Of a stretch of DNA of 58,345 nt, positions 24,425 to 32,169 are shown piece by piece. The DNA lies in the NCBI RefSeq assembly GCF_003105115.1, contig NZ_QETH01000022.1:1-58345 (forward strand), in the 5' to 3' direction. The DNA is from Flavobacterium sp. HTF (GTDB taxonomy: Bacteria; Bacteroidota; Bacteroidia; Flavobacteriales; Flavobacteriaceae). The translations under genes were made by a program, and so were the position numbers. The notes under the pieces were generated by a model. That model did no database searches, was not told where the DNA came from, and saw only the letters and a program-made list of their open reading frames with translations. The first letter of the stretch is position 1. Each line of letters begins with the position of its first letter.

Positions 24425-26068
24425 TTACTTATTCTTCAAAAAATGATTCAATAAGAATGAAGTAGAACTATCATGAGTTTTAACTGTTTTAGTATTTATC
24501 TCATCTAAAATAGAATTCGCCAGTTGTTTTCCTAATTCTACTCCCCACTGATCAAAACTAAAGATATTCCAGATTACACCCTGAACAAAAATTTTATGTT
24601 CATACAAAGCAATTAATGATCCTAAACTTTTAGGTGTCAGCTTCTGAATCAAAATAGTATTCGTTGGTTTGTTTCCTGTAAAAACTTTGAAAGGACGTAA
24701 ATACGAAGCTTTTTCTGCAGACAATCCTTGTTTGTCAAATTCTGCCTGAACCTGCGATTCTGTTTTTCCGGTCATCAAGGCTTCTGTCTGAGCAAAAAAG
24801 TTTGACATTAATTTATCATGATGATCTTCATTTCCGTATAAAGGTTTTACAAATCCGATGAAGTCTGTTGGGATTACTTTTGTTCCCTGATGAATCAGTT
24901 GGAAAAATGCATGTTGGGAGTTTGTTCCCGGCTCTCCCCAGATAATGGTTCCGGTTTGATAGTTTACGGGCTTCCCGTCACGACCAACACTTTTTCCGTT
25001 ACTTTCCATCGTTGCCTGTTGTAGATAAGGCGCTAATTTTTGCAAATATTGTGTGTATGGAATCAAAGCTTCACTTTCTGCTCCGAAGAAATTATTATAC
25101 CAAACACTTAATAAAGCCAATATTACCGGGATGTTTTTGTCAAATTCTGCCGATTTAAAATGTTCGTCGGTTTCATTGGCACCATTCAATAAATCATTGT
25201 AATTGTCAAAACCAATTGCCAATGCAATACTTAAACCAACAGCGCTCCATAAAGAAAATCTTCCTCCAACCCAGTCCCACATCGGGAAAACATTGTCCGG
25301 ATTAATTCCGAATTCTGTAACTTTTTGAATATTTGTAGAAACGGCCACGAAATGTTTTGCGACATCTTCCTGTTTTGCAGATTTTAAAAACCATTCTCTG
25401 ATAGTTTCAGAATTGGTTAAGGTTTCCTGTGTTGTAAAAGTTTTAGAAACGATAAGGAAAAGTGTCGTTTCAGGATTTAACTTTTTGATTACTTCATTTA
25501 CGTGATCACCATCTACATTCGAAACAAAATGTATGTTTAAATGATTTTTGTAAAACTGAAGAGCTTCAACCGCCATCACAGGTCCAAGGTCAGAACCTCC
25601 AATACCAATATTAACAATATCTGTAAAAGCTTTTCCCGTATAACCTTTTCTTTCTCCGGAAATAACTTCCTGTGTAAAGTTTTTGATTTTGTTTTTTACT
25701 TCATAAACCTCAGGAATTACATTTTCGCCATCAACTTTTACAGTTGCAGATTGCGGTGCTCGCAAAGCGGTATGTAAAACCGCTCTGTTTTCTGTCTGGT
25801 TTATGATTTCTCCCCCAAAATATTGAGAGATCGCGTCTTTTAATCCAATAGAATTTGCCAGTTCTAATAAAAGAGAAATAGTTTCCTCGCTGATATTATT
25901 TTTAGAATAATCTAATAAAAAATCATTCCATTGTAAATTGAATTTTTCAACACGCGCACTGTCCTGTTGAAATAATTCCTGTATTGTTGTTTCGTGAATT
26001 GCGTTATAGTGATTTTGCAGATTTTTCCACGCTTCAGTCCCGGTTGGGTTTGTTGTGTTTAAAGCCAT
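24425..26068 (-). CDS. pgi: Glucose-6-phosphate isomerase
   Basis: Interconverts glucose 6-phosphate and fructose 6-phosphate. The family signatures are present: [14 protein letters not shown] near 265-278, [18 protein letters not shown] near 375-392 and the C-terminal [11 protein letters not shown] near 503-513. Sugar-phosphate loops include IGGSDLGP and SKTFTTQET. The length of 547 matches the E. coli enzyme closely. It has its own terminator and a minus-strand TATTTTTG box at 26103-26110. Confidence 0.98.
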   Translation of the reverse strand: MALNTTNPTGTEAWKNLQNHYNAIHETTIQELFQQDSARVEKFNLQWNDFLLDYSKNNISEETISLLLELANSIGLKDAISQYFGGEIINQTENRAVLHTALRAPQSATVKVDGENVIPEVYEVKNKIKNFTQEVISGERKGYTGKAFTDIVNIGIGGSDLGPVMAVEALQFYKNHLNIHFVSNVDGDHVNEVIKKLNPETTLFLIVSKTFTTQETLTNSETIREWFLKSAKQEDVAKHFVAVSTNIQKVTEFGINPDNVFPMWDWVGGRFSLWSAVGLSIALAIGFDNYNDLLNGANETDEHFKSAEFDKNIPVILALLSVWYNNFFGAESEALIPYTQYLQKLAPYLQQATMESNGKSVGRDGKPVNYQTGTIIWGEPGTNSQHAFFQLIHQGTKVIPTDFIGFVKPLYGNEDHHDKLMSNFFAQTEALMTGKTESQVQAEFDKQGLSAEKASYLRPFKVFTGNKPTNTILIQKLTPKSLGSLIALYEHKIFVQGVIWNIFSFDQWGVELGKQLANSILDEINTKTVKTHDSSTSFLLNHFLKNK

Positions 26069-26165
26069 TTGTTTGTTTAATTATAAAAGTGGTTATGAAA
26101 AGCAAAAATACTGAAATTAGTTTTAATAGCCTGTCGGTTCACAATTATATAACAAAAAGTGACGG

Positions 26166-26173
26166 AAACGTTT
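26166..26173. promoter_or_regulatory. LacI-type half-palindrome AAACGTTT upstream of pgi
   Basis: GGAAACGTTTGC at 26164-26175 has a perfect 8-base core with central CG, like LacI-family sites. It lies about 60 bases upstream of the pgi -7 box. A related site is before gdhA. Confidence 0.25.
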
Positions 26174-26215
26174 GCGTAAATTAATAAGCGTTTGAACGTA
26201 GTTCTAAATAATCAT

Positions 26216-27436
26216 TTATAAATTTCCAATACTGTCCAATTCTCTTTTCAGGGGTTCAATCTGACTCATGAAACGGGTTCTGTCATTTCCGGTTAAAGAT
26301 TCTCCGGTTGGTAAATTAAGACGTAGTGCATCTACCTGAACGCCATTTTTCCAGAAACGATAACAAACGTGAGGGCCGGAAGCTAGTCCGGTGCTTCCGA
26401 CTAAACCAATAGTTTGTCCTTGTGTCACACGTTGTCCGCGACGAACAAGAATTCTGGACATGTGCAAATATTGGGTAGAATAGGTACCGTTGTGTTTTAC
26501 TTTTACAAAGTTTCCGTTTCCGGCAGTATATCCGGTGGCTTCTACAACTCCCGAAGCAGTGGTTGAGATAGGAGTTCCTGTTGGTGCTGCATAATCTGTT
26601 CCTTTGTGCGCTTTCCAGGTATGTTGTACAGGATGGAATCTGTTCATTGTGAATCTTGAAGTGATTCGGCTGAACTTGATTGGCGTTTTCAGAAAGAAGT
26701 TTTTTAAAGTTTTTCCCTGATCGTCATAATATTCTATTTTTCCTGAAAGGGTATCTTTTTCAAAAGGGAAAGCGTAAATAATTTTGCCTTTATATTCAAA
26801 AAAGGCTCCCTGAAGATCTTCAACCCCGTCGTAAACTTTGTTGTTTATAAAACGCTCGGTGAATATTAGTCCGTAACGGTCTCCTTTTTTTAGTTTAAAG
26901 AAGTCAATCGACCATGAAAATACTTTTGTAATTCTATTGGCAAGTGCAGTTTCAACACTTTCATTTCCTAAAGTTTCGGATAATGAACTTTTTAAAACCC
27001 CGCCAATAATTTTGCGTTTAAAGGTAACAGGCTTTATTTTTTTGTAAGCTTTTGCTATACTGTCCCTGAAATCAACAACATAATAAGTTAATGCGTCGGG
27101 CTGGTAAATAAAAACTTCCAGCTTGTTGGTTTTGTTTTTTGAACGAAGTAATGTATAAGGTTTATTGTATCGGATCGATCTTACATCAAAAGAATCTTTT
27201 ACCTGTTCTACAATATCATAGACTTTTTTGTCTCCGATATTTTGGCTCTGAAAAATGGATCCAAAAGAATCTCCTTTTTTAATAGTATCCTGTACAACAT
27301 TATAATCAGCATAATTAAAACCAAATTCTACTTTTTTAGTCTTTGGTTTTGTAATTTTTGTTTCGACTTTTTCTTCTGTTTTTTTACATGAAAATATTGA
27401 AAACAATATTATTGCAATTACGACTGCTCTTTTCAA
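26216..27436 (-). CDS. M23-family peptidoglycan DD-metallopeptidase, lipoprotein
   Basis: The C-terminal third is a LytM/M23 domain with HKGTDYAAPTGTPI (His and Asp zinc ligands), and SGPHVCYRFWKNG (second HxH-like element reduced to HVCYR; the usual form is HLHYE). LysM-free N-terminal regions hold Opioid-growth-factor-like folds as in other Bacteroidota M23 proteins. I place the start at the TTG at 27436. The resulting N-terminus (Met)KRAVVIAIILFSIFSC is a clean lipoprotein signal with Cys16. The alternative ATG at 27508 adds 24 charged residues before the hydrophobic stretch and overlaps the preceding gene by 49 bases. Likely a cell-wall hydrolase anchored at a membrane. Confidence 0.85.
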   Translation of the reverse strand: MKRAVVIAIILFSIFSCKKTEEKVETKITKPKTKKVEFGFNYADYNVVQDTIKKGDSFGSIFQSQNIGDKKVYDIVEQVKDSFDVRSIRYNKPYTLLRSKNKTNKLEVFIYQPDALTYYVVDFRDSIAKAYKKIKPVTFKRKIIGGVLKSSLSETLGNESVETALANRITKVFSWSIDFFKLKKGDRYGLIFTERFINNKVYDGVEDLQGAFFEYKGKIIYAFPFEKDTLSGKIEYYDDQGKTLKNFFLKTPIKFSRITSRFTMNRFHPVQHTWKAHKGTDYAAPTGTPISTTASGVVEATGYTAGNGNFVKVKHNGTYSTQYLHMSRILVRRGQRVTQGQTIGLVGSTGLASGPHVCYRFWKNGVQVDALRLNLPTGESLTGNDRTRFMSQIEPLKRELDSIGNL

Positions 27437-27459
27437 ACTCTTAAATTTTTGTTGAGAAA

Positions 27460-28401
27460 TTAAACGGTGGTTTCGTTTCCCCAATTGGACAATTCTTCTT
27501 CGGTCCACAATTTAGGAAAAAAGATGCGTCTTTGGTATTTTGGATGCATATATTTTTGCCAGTCACTTCCTCCTGTGGCTTCACCATTACCTTTTCCGCT
27601 TTCCAGAATGTATTTTCTTGCTGTATTAAGATGCTGCATTACCCATGTTATGTTTACCGTTTTGTCATAGTGGCGCATAGCAGAAATCAATGCCTCATTT
27701 TGCTGGTCTTCAACCGGTAACTGTGTAAATTTTTGCCAGATGTTTTTCGTTTTGAACGAAGACATTTGTCTTAAAAACTGACCTTTGTATTTTTTTTCAA
27801 ACTCGTTTAGCAAATATGATTTTTGTCCGGTTTGATAATCTTTTCCTGCAGCCTGCCAGTATAAATGTTCAAAAGTGGTTTCAGGATCTGTATTTGCGTC
27901 AAAGTTTGCTTTGTATCTGTGATCGGTCAGATTGATTACATCTGTAGATGCAAATTCAATCATTCTGTATTGTGCACTCTGAAAACCACTTGCAGGAGTA
28001 AGCGTATTTCTGAATTTCATGTATTGATCTATGTCCATTCCATTTTCCATAATACTGAACGAATTGGTCAGCATATCAAAATAGCGGGTAATTCTGGAAA
28101 GTCTTTCACTGAAAAAATCAACCTGAATATTTTCGGTGTCAGCAATCTGATCGATTTCCCATAAAATCATTTTAAAAATCAGCTCATTAACCTGATGGTA
28201 CATAATAAATACCATTTCGTCAGGAAGAGTAGTGCGTTGTATCTGAAGGTTTAAAAGAGCATCGGTCTGGATATAATCCCAATAAGTGATTGGTTTTGAC
28301 CAAAGCAAACCTTCAAGCTGAACATCGGTTTTTTGATTTATAGCTTGAAATTTAAGATCAATTTCTCTTAAAATTGATTCAGAATTATCTGTGGTGTTCA
28401 T
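27460..28401 (-). CDS. kynA: Tryptophan 2,3-dioxygenase
   Basis: Heme enzyme opening the indole ring of tryptophan (kynurenine pathway). The distal-pocket segment MYHQVNELIFKMILWEID near 67-84 matches the family's QH-x-Y/N-ELWFKQILWE signature. YMKFRNTLTPASGFQSAQYR near 126-145 is the substrate loop, and HLNTARKY plus GATGGSDW-type Gly-rich segment near 260-280 follow. The length of 313 is typical. Its ATG overlaps the stop of the DUF3108 gene (TAATG), so translation is coupled. hppD and hmgA lie beyond, giving an aromatic amino acid degradation neighbourhood. Confidence 0.92.
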   Translation of the reverse strand: MNTTDNSESILREIDLKFQAINQKTDVQLEGLLWSKPITYWDYIQTDALLNLQIQRTTLPDEMVFIMYHQVNELIFKMILWEIDQIADTENIQVDFFSERLSRITRYFDMLTNSFSIMENGMDIDQYMKFRNTLTPASGFQSAQYRMIEFASTDVINLTDHRYKANFDANTDPETTFEHLYWQAAGKDYQTGQKSYLLNEFEKKYKGQFLRQMSSFKTKNIWQKFTQLPVEDQQNEALISAMRHYDKTVNITWVMQHLNTARKYILESGKGNGEATGGSDWQKYMHPKYQRRIFFPKLWTEEELSNWGNETTV

Positions 28402-29171
28402 TACTTTTTTACTTTAAATGGATTCTTTAATCCTTTGTATTCATCTAAATCAGCTTTTAACGCTCCAACGGCAAGATCTGCTTTTATTCTAACAGGGATT
28501 TTGTTGTCGTCGTCTGTGATCCAGAGTGTTAAACTTTCTTTTTCTTTAAAAACTCTTCCCGTTTGTACCAGTGGTTTAAAAACCATTGTAGTAACGGTTC
28601 CAAATTTAGTTGTAATATCCTGACGACCTACATATTTTAACTTAAATTTTGTGATTTCCTCATCAAAAAACATGTCGATGGTAATCGCTTCTCCCGATTT
28701 AAGTTTGTCTATATTTGGATGGTTTCGTAAGTAGTAGAATGACGAAACAATATCCTGCACATTTTCAGTGATTAAGATAGTTTTTTCTGACTTTCGTTTG
28801 TAATCTTTAACCAAAATTCGGTTTTCACTCTGATTAAAAAAACCTTCCTGGTTTTTGGTGTATCCTCCTTCATTAATTTTTCTAACATAACGATATGGGT
28901 TTCCGTTTTCTTTGTCAAAGTAACTTTCGTATAAATCTTCAACTTTGAAGAAAAGTTTTGACATACCGGTGGTATAGCCTTTACCAACTGCATGAAACAC
29001 TTTTTTGTTATTTATTGTGGCATCTTTTACCTCAAGAGTTGCATATCCGGCATTTACGATTCCGTAATGAATACGAAACTTAAAATACTCTCCGACATCG
29101 AATGCATCTTCTTTAAATGAATCAAAACTAAAGGTGGTGAGGATTATAAGGAGTAGGACTATTTTTTTCAT
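28401..29171 (-). CDS. DUF3108-domain exported protein
   Basis: I choose the ATG at 29171, giving MKKIVLLLIILTTFSFDSFK, a good signal peptide. The longer frame from 29252 would place 27 Cys/Phe-rich residues before it and run into the terminator. The mature protein (about 235 residues) has the DUF3108 layout: FKFRIHYGIVNAGYATLEV near the start, then DLYESYFDKENGNPYRYVRKI-type segment and a late TLWITDDDNKIPVRIKADL block. Such proteins are periplasmic beta-rich folds of unknown role. It is coupled to the downstream tryptophan dioxygenase gene. Confidence 0.88.
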   Translation of the reverse strand: MKKIVLLLIILTTFSFDSFKEDAFDVGEYFKFRIHYGIVNAGYATLEVKDATINNKKVFHAVGKGYTTGMSKLFFKVEDLYESYFDKENGNPYRYVRKINEGGYTKNQEGFFNQSENRILVKDYKRKSEKTILITENVQDIVSSFYYLRNHPNIDKLKSGEAITIDMFFDEEITKFKLKYVGRQDITTKFGTVTTMVFKPLVQTGRVFKEKESLTLWITDDDNKIPVRIKADLAVGALKADLDEYKGLKNPFKVKK

Positions 29172-29236
29172 AGGACAATTTTGACAGTTATATATATAAA
29201 GATAATGACAAATTTTATTCCAAAAGTTACTAAAAC

Positions 29237-29269
29237 AAAAAAACTCAGTCAAATAATGACTGAGTTTTT
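29237..29269. terminator. Intrinsic terminator before the DUF3108 gene
   Basis: AAAAACTCAGTCA and TGACTGAGTTTTT, perfect 13-base stem, 5-base loop. It can end a leftward transcript starting near 29346 or read-through from hppD. Confidence 0.88.
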
Positions 29270-29347
29270 ATGCTATTAACTAACCAAAAAACTATAAATT
29301 ATGAAATTTATATCAATTCGGAAGGAAACCACCCCTTCCTGATTTGC
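29238..29347 (-). ncRNA. Candidate small RNA or attenuator between hppD and the DUF3108 gene
   Basis: On the minus strand a TATCTTTG box (29353-29360) is followed by about 110 bases holding a hairpin GGAAGG-N8-CCTTCC (29320-29339) and then the perfect terminator at 29239-29269. A GTG-initiated 18-codon frame lies between the hairpin and the terminator, so a leader peptide is also possible. No -33 TTG at ideal spacing. Confidence 0.45.
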
Positions 29348-29469
29348 GAGTGCAAAGATAGATACAAAGTTCAAAAAATAAATAGCAAAAAGTGAGTTTA
29401 ACATAACATTTGCATAAAAAGCATCGTTTTACCGAGAATTTTTCTATATAATGTAAAAATATTGCGATT

Positions 29470-30630
29470 TTACAAAGTTCCTCTCAATTCTTGTTCTCTT
29501 TCAATTGACTCAAAAAGTGCTTTAAAGTTTCCTGCACCGAATCCTTTTGCACCCATTCTTTGAATAATTTCAAAAAATAGTGTTGGTCTGTCCTGAACTG
29601 GCTTGGTAAATATTTGTAATAAATAACCATCTTCATCGGCATCAACCATGATGGCTAATTTTTCAATTTCATTAATATCTTCTTTCATCATGTCCATATG
29701 AACTCCAAGTCTTTCAGGAATTGCTTCATAATAAGTATGTGGCGGAGGTGATAAAAATTCTACACCGCGGGCTTTTAATGCCGAAACGGTTTTGATAATA
29801 TCATCGGTTGCGATGGCAATATGCTGAATTCCGGGACCGCCATAGAAATCTAAGTACTCCTCGATTTGAGATTTTTTCTTTCCTTCTGCCGGTTCATTAA
29901 TTGGAAATTTAATTCTTCCGTTTCCGTTTGACATTACTTTACTCATCAAAGCGGAATATTCAGTATTGATTTGTTTATCATCAAAAGACAGGAAATTAAC
30001 AAATCCCATTACTTCTTCATAGAATTTTACCCAGGTGTTCATTTCGTTCCAGCCCACATTTCCTACCATGTGATCTATATATTTTAATCCTGTTGGTTCC
30101 GGATTGTAATCTGATTTCCATTCTTTATAACCTGGTAAGAAAATACCATTATAGTTTTTTCTTTCTACAAAAATATGAACGGTTTCTCCGTAAGTATAAA
30201 TTCCCGAACGTACTACTTCTCCAAATTCGTCACTCTCAACAGTTGGCTCCATAAAAGAACGGGCTCCGCGTTTCATAGTTTCTTCGTAAGCACTTCTGGC
30301 ATCTTCAACCCAAAGTGCGGCAACTTTTACACCATCACCATGTTTTTTAAGATGATCATTTATAGGAGAGTCTGCGTTTAATGGGGTAGTTAAAACAATT
30401 CTGATTTTATCTTGTTTCAAAACATAAGATGCTTTATCCTTTACTCCGGTTTCTAATCCCGCATAGGCCAGAGACTGATATCCGAAAGCAGTCTTATAAT
30501 AATGTGCAGATTGTTTTGCATTTCCTACATAGAATTCTACATAGTCTGTTCCTAATAAAGGAAGGAAATCCTGTGCTCCTTCGAATATTTTCTCTAATCC
30601 GTATTCTACTGATTTTACTTCTTTTGACAT
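29470..30630 (-). CDS. hppD: 4-Hydroxyphenylpyruvate dioxygenase
   Basis: Converts 4-hydroxyphenylpyruvate to homogentisate in tyrosine degradation. Two VOC domains are seen: the first near 20-160 (DYVEFYVGNAKQSAHYYKTAF), the second starting YIDHMVGNVGWNEMNTWVKFYE. The iron ligands are His in IDHMVGN, His in IQHIAIATDD and Glu in FFEIIQRMGAKGFG. The length of 386 is normal. hmgA is directly upstream on the same strand with a hairpin-bearing gap of 169 bases. Confidence 0.97.
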   Translation of the reverse strand: MSKEVKSVEYGLEKIFEGAQDFLPLLGTDYVEFYVGNAKQSAHYYKTAFGYQSLAYAGLETGVKDKASYVLKQDKIRIVLTTPLNADSPINDHLKKHGDGVKVAALWVEDARSAYEETMKRGARSFMEPTVESDEFGEVVRSGIYTYGETVHIFVERKNYNGIFLPGYKEWKSDYNPEPTGLKYIDHMVGNVGWNEMNTWVKFYEEVMGFVNFLSFDDKQINTEYSALMSKVMSNGNGRIKFPINEPAEGKKKSQIEEYLDFYGGPGIQHIAIATDDIIKTVSALKARGVEFLSPPPHTYYEAIPERLGVHMDMMKEDINEIEKLAIMVDADEDGYLLQIFTKPVQDRPTLFFEIIQRMGAKGFGAGNFKALFESIEREQELRGTL

Positions 30631-30699
30631 GATGTTTATTTGTTTAACCGGTTAATCGTTTATTTGATTAAACCGAAATTGATGTTTAAATGTTTTTTT

Positions 30700-30783
30700 A
30701 CCGCAAAGACACTAAGTAAATCGCAAGGTTCGCTAAGTTATTCATGGCGATCCTTGCGTAAAATCCTTGCGGACTTTGCGGTT
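30700..30783. repeat. Inverted repeat of CGCAAGG / TTGCGG words between hmgA and hppD
   Basis: ACCGCAAAG (30700-30708) pairs with CTTTGCGGT at the right end. Inside, TCGCAAGG and CCTTGCG repeat the same words. A relative of this sequence (CTTTGCGGTT with nearby TCGCAATC) is at 39130-39182. Confidence 0.8.
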
Positions 30784-30799
30784 AGATCGAAAAGACTAA

Positions 30800-31957
30800 T
30801 TACTCCGTCCACGACTTATAGTACTGACCATCGTCAAGACCCATTGCTTCTTCCGTAACCATAAGCGGTCTGAAAGTATCAACCATTACGGCTAATTCCA
30901 GCGTTTCTTTGTGACCAATACTGCGTTCCATTGCACCTGGTGCGGGACCGTGCGGAATTCCTTTTGGATGTAAAGTGATGTGGCCCTGCTCAATATTGTT
31001 ACGGCTCATAAAATCGCCATCAACATAATAAAGAACTTCGTCAGAATCTATATTACTATGATTGTAGGGCGCCGGAATTGCTTTCGGATGATAATCGTAA
31101 AGTCTTGGGCAGAAAGAACAAACAACAAAAGTTGCCGTTTCAAAAGTTTGGTGTACCGGAGGCGGTTGGTGAACACGCCCCGTTATAGGTTCAAAATTAT
31201 GAATTGAGAAACCGTAAGGGAAATTGTAGCCGTCCCAGCCCACAACATCAAAAGGATGCGTAGCATAAACCACTTCGTGAATCATGCCTTCTTTTTTGAT
31301 TTTAATTAAAAAATCACCTTTTTCGTCATGTGTTTCTAATTCATTTGGCAGAATAAAATCACGCTCACAAAATGGAGAATGTTCTAAATGCTGGCCTGAT
31401 TGGTTTTTATACCGTTTTGGAGTATAGAAAGGAGAATAAGATTCTACATAAAAGAGTCTGTTTTCTTCTGTTTCAAATTCGATCTGATAAATAATCCCTC
31501 TTGGGATAATTAAATAATCCCCATATTCAAAAGGAATATTACCGAGCATGGTGCGTAGCTTTCCTTTTCCTTTATGGATGAAAAGCATTTCATCGGCATC
31601 GGCATTTTTGTAGAAATAATTTCGAAGCGATTCTTTTGGAGCAGCAAGACCAATAATACAGTCTTTATTGACCATCATTGCTTTTCTGCTGTCCAGAAAA
31701 TCATTTTCGGGTTTTAATTCAAAACCTTTAAATAATAATGATTTTATATTTTTTCCGATTGCAATTTTAGGTTCAACCGAATAAGAATTTAGAATTTCTT
31801 TTACCTGTGTTGGTCTGTGAACATGGTAAGATAATGACGAATGTCCGTGAAAACCTTCAGTTCCAAATAATTGTTCGTAGTAAAAACCTCCGTTTGGTTT
31901 TTCGAACTGGGTGTGTCTTTTTTGAGGAAAATCTCCAAGTTTATGATATAATGGCAT
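30800..31957 (-). CDS. hmgA: Homogentisate 1,2-dioxygenase
   Basis: Opens the ring of homogentisate to maleylacetoacetate. Two cupin-like halves are present. The iron centre lies in PYNHSNIDSDEVLYYVDGDF (His, Glu) and ITLHPKGIPHGPAPGAMER (His) near 290-335, matching the enzyme family. The length of 385 fits the shorter bacterial forms. With hppD downstream it forms the central tyrosine degradation pair. The later pathway genes (maai, fahA) are not in this stretch. Confidence 0.95.
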   Translation of the reverse strand: MPLYHKLGDFPQKRHTQFEKPNGGFYYEQLFGTEGFHGHSSLSYHVHRPTQVKEILNSYSVEPKIAIGKNIKSLLFKGFELKPENDFLDSRKAMMVNKDCIIGLAAPKESLRNYFYKNADADEMLFIHKGKGKLRTMLGNIPFEYGDYLIIPRGIIYQIEFETEENRLFYVESYSPFYTPKRYKNQSGQHLEHSPFCERDFILPNELETHDEKGDFLIKIKKEGMIHEVVYATHPFDVVGWDGYNFPYGFSIHNFEPITGRVHQPPPVHQTFETATFVVCSFCPRLYDYHPKAIPAPYNHSNIDSDEVLYYVDGDFMSRNNIEQGHITLHPKGIPHGPAPGAMERSIGHKETLELAVMVDTFRPLMVTEEAMGLDDGQYYKSWTE

Positions 31958-31982
31958 GGCTTTTTCAATTAGATAATTTATA

Positions 31983-32050
31983 AATTAGATAATTAGAAAA
32001 TGTGAATTGTGAACAGATAATCAGCCCATTTTCTAAATTGGCTAATTATT
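31983..32050. repeat. Inverted repeat upstream of hmgA
   Basis: AAATTAGATAATTAGAAAATG (its first 20 bases at 31982-32001) pairs imperfectly with CATTTTCTAAATTGGCTAAT (32027-32046). TAATTAGAT words repeat on the left side. Confidence 0.65.
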
Positions 32051-32169
32051 CAATTCGATAGCATTACTCCGGGTTTCTCTTAATGAGAAATTGAAGATAC
32101 TCCAATAAACCTGTCCATTTTGTTTTCATTATAACAAATGTCGTAATTTTTATTGATTTAAATTACAAA

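Noticed and set aside
29301..29342. A 14-codon plus-strand frame inside the hppD-DUF3108 gap
   Set aside because: It lies on the strand opposite the candidate RNA, has no promoter and is too short to support as a gene.
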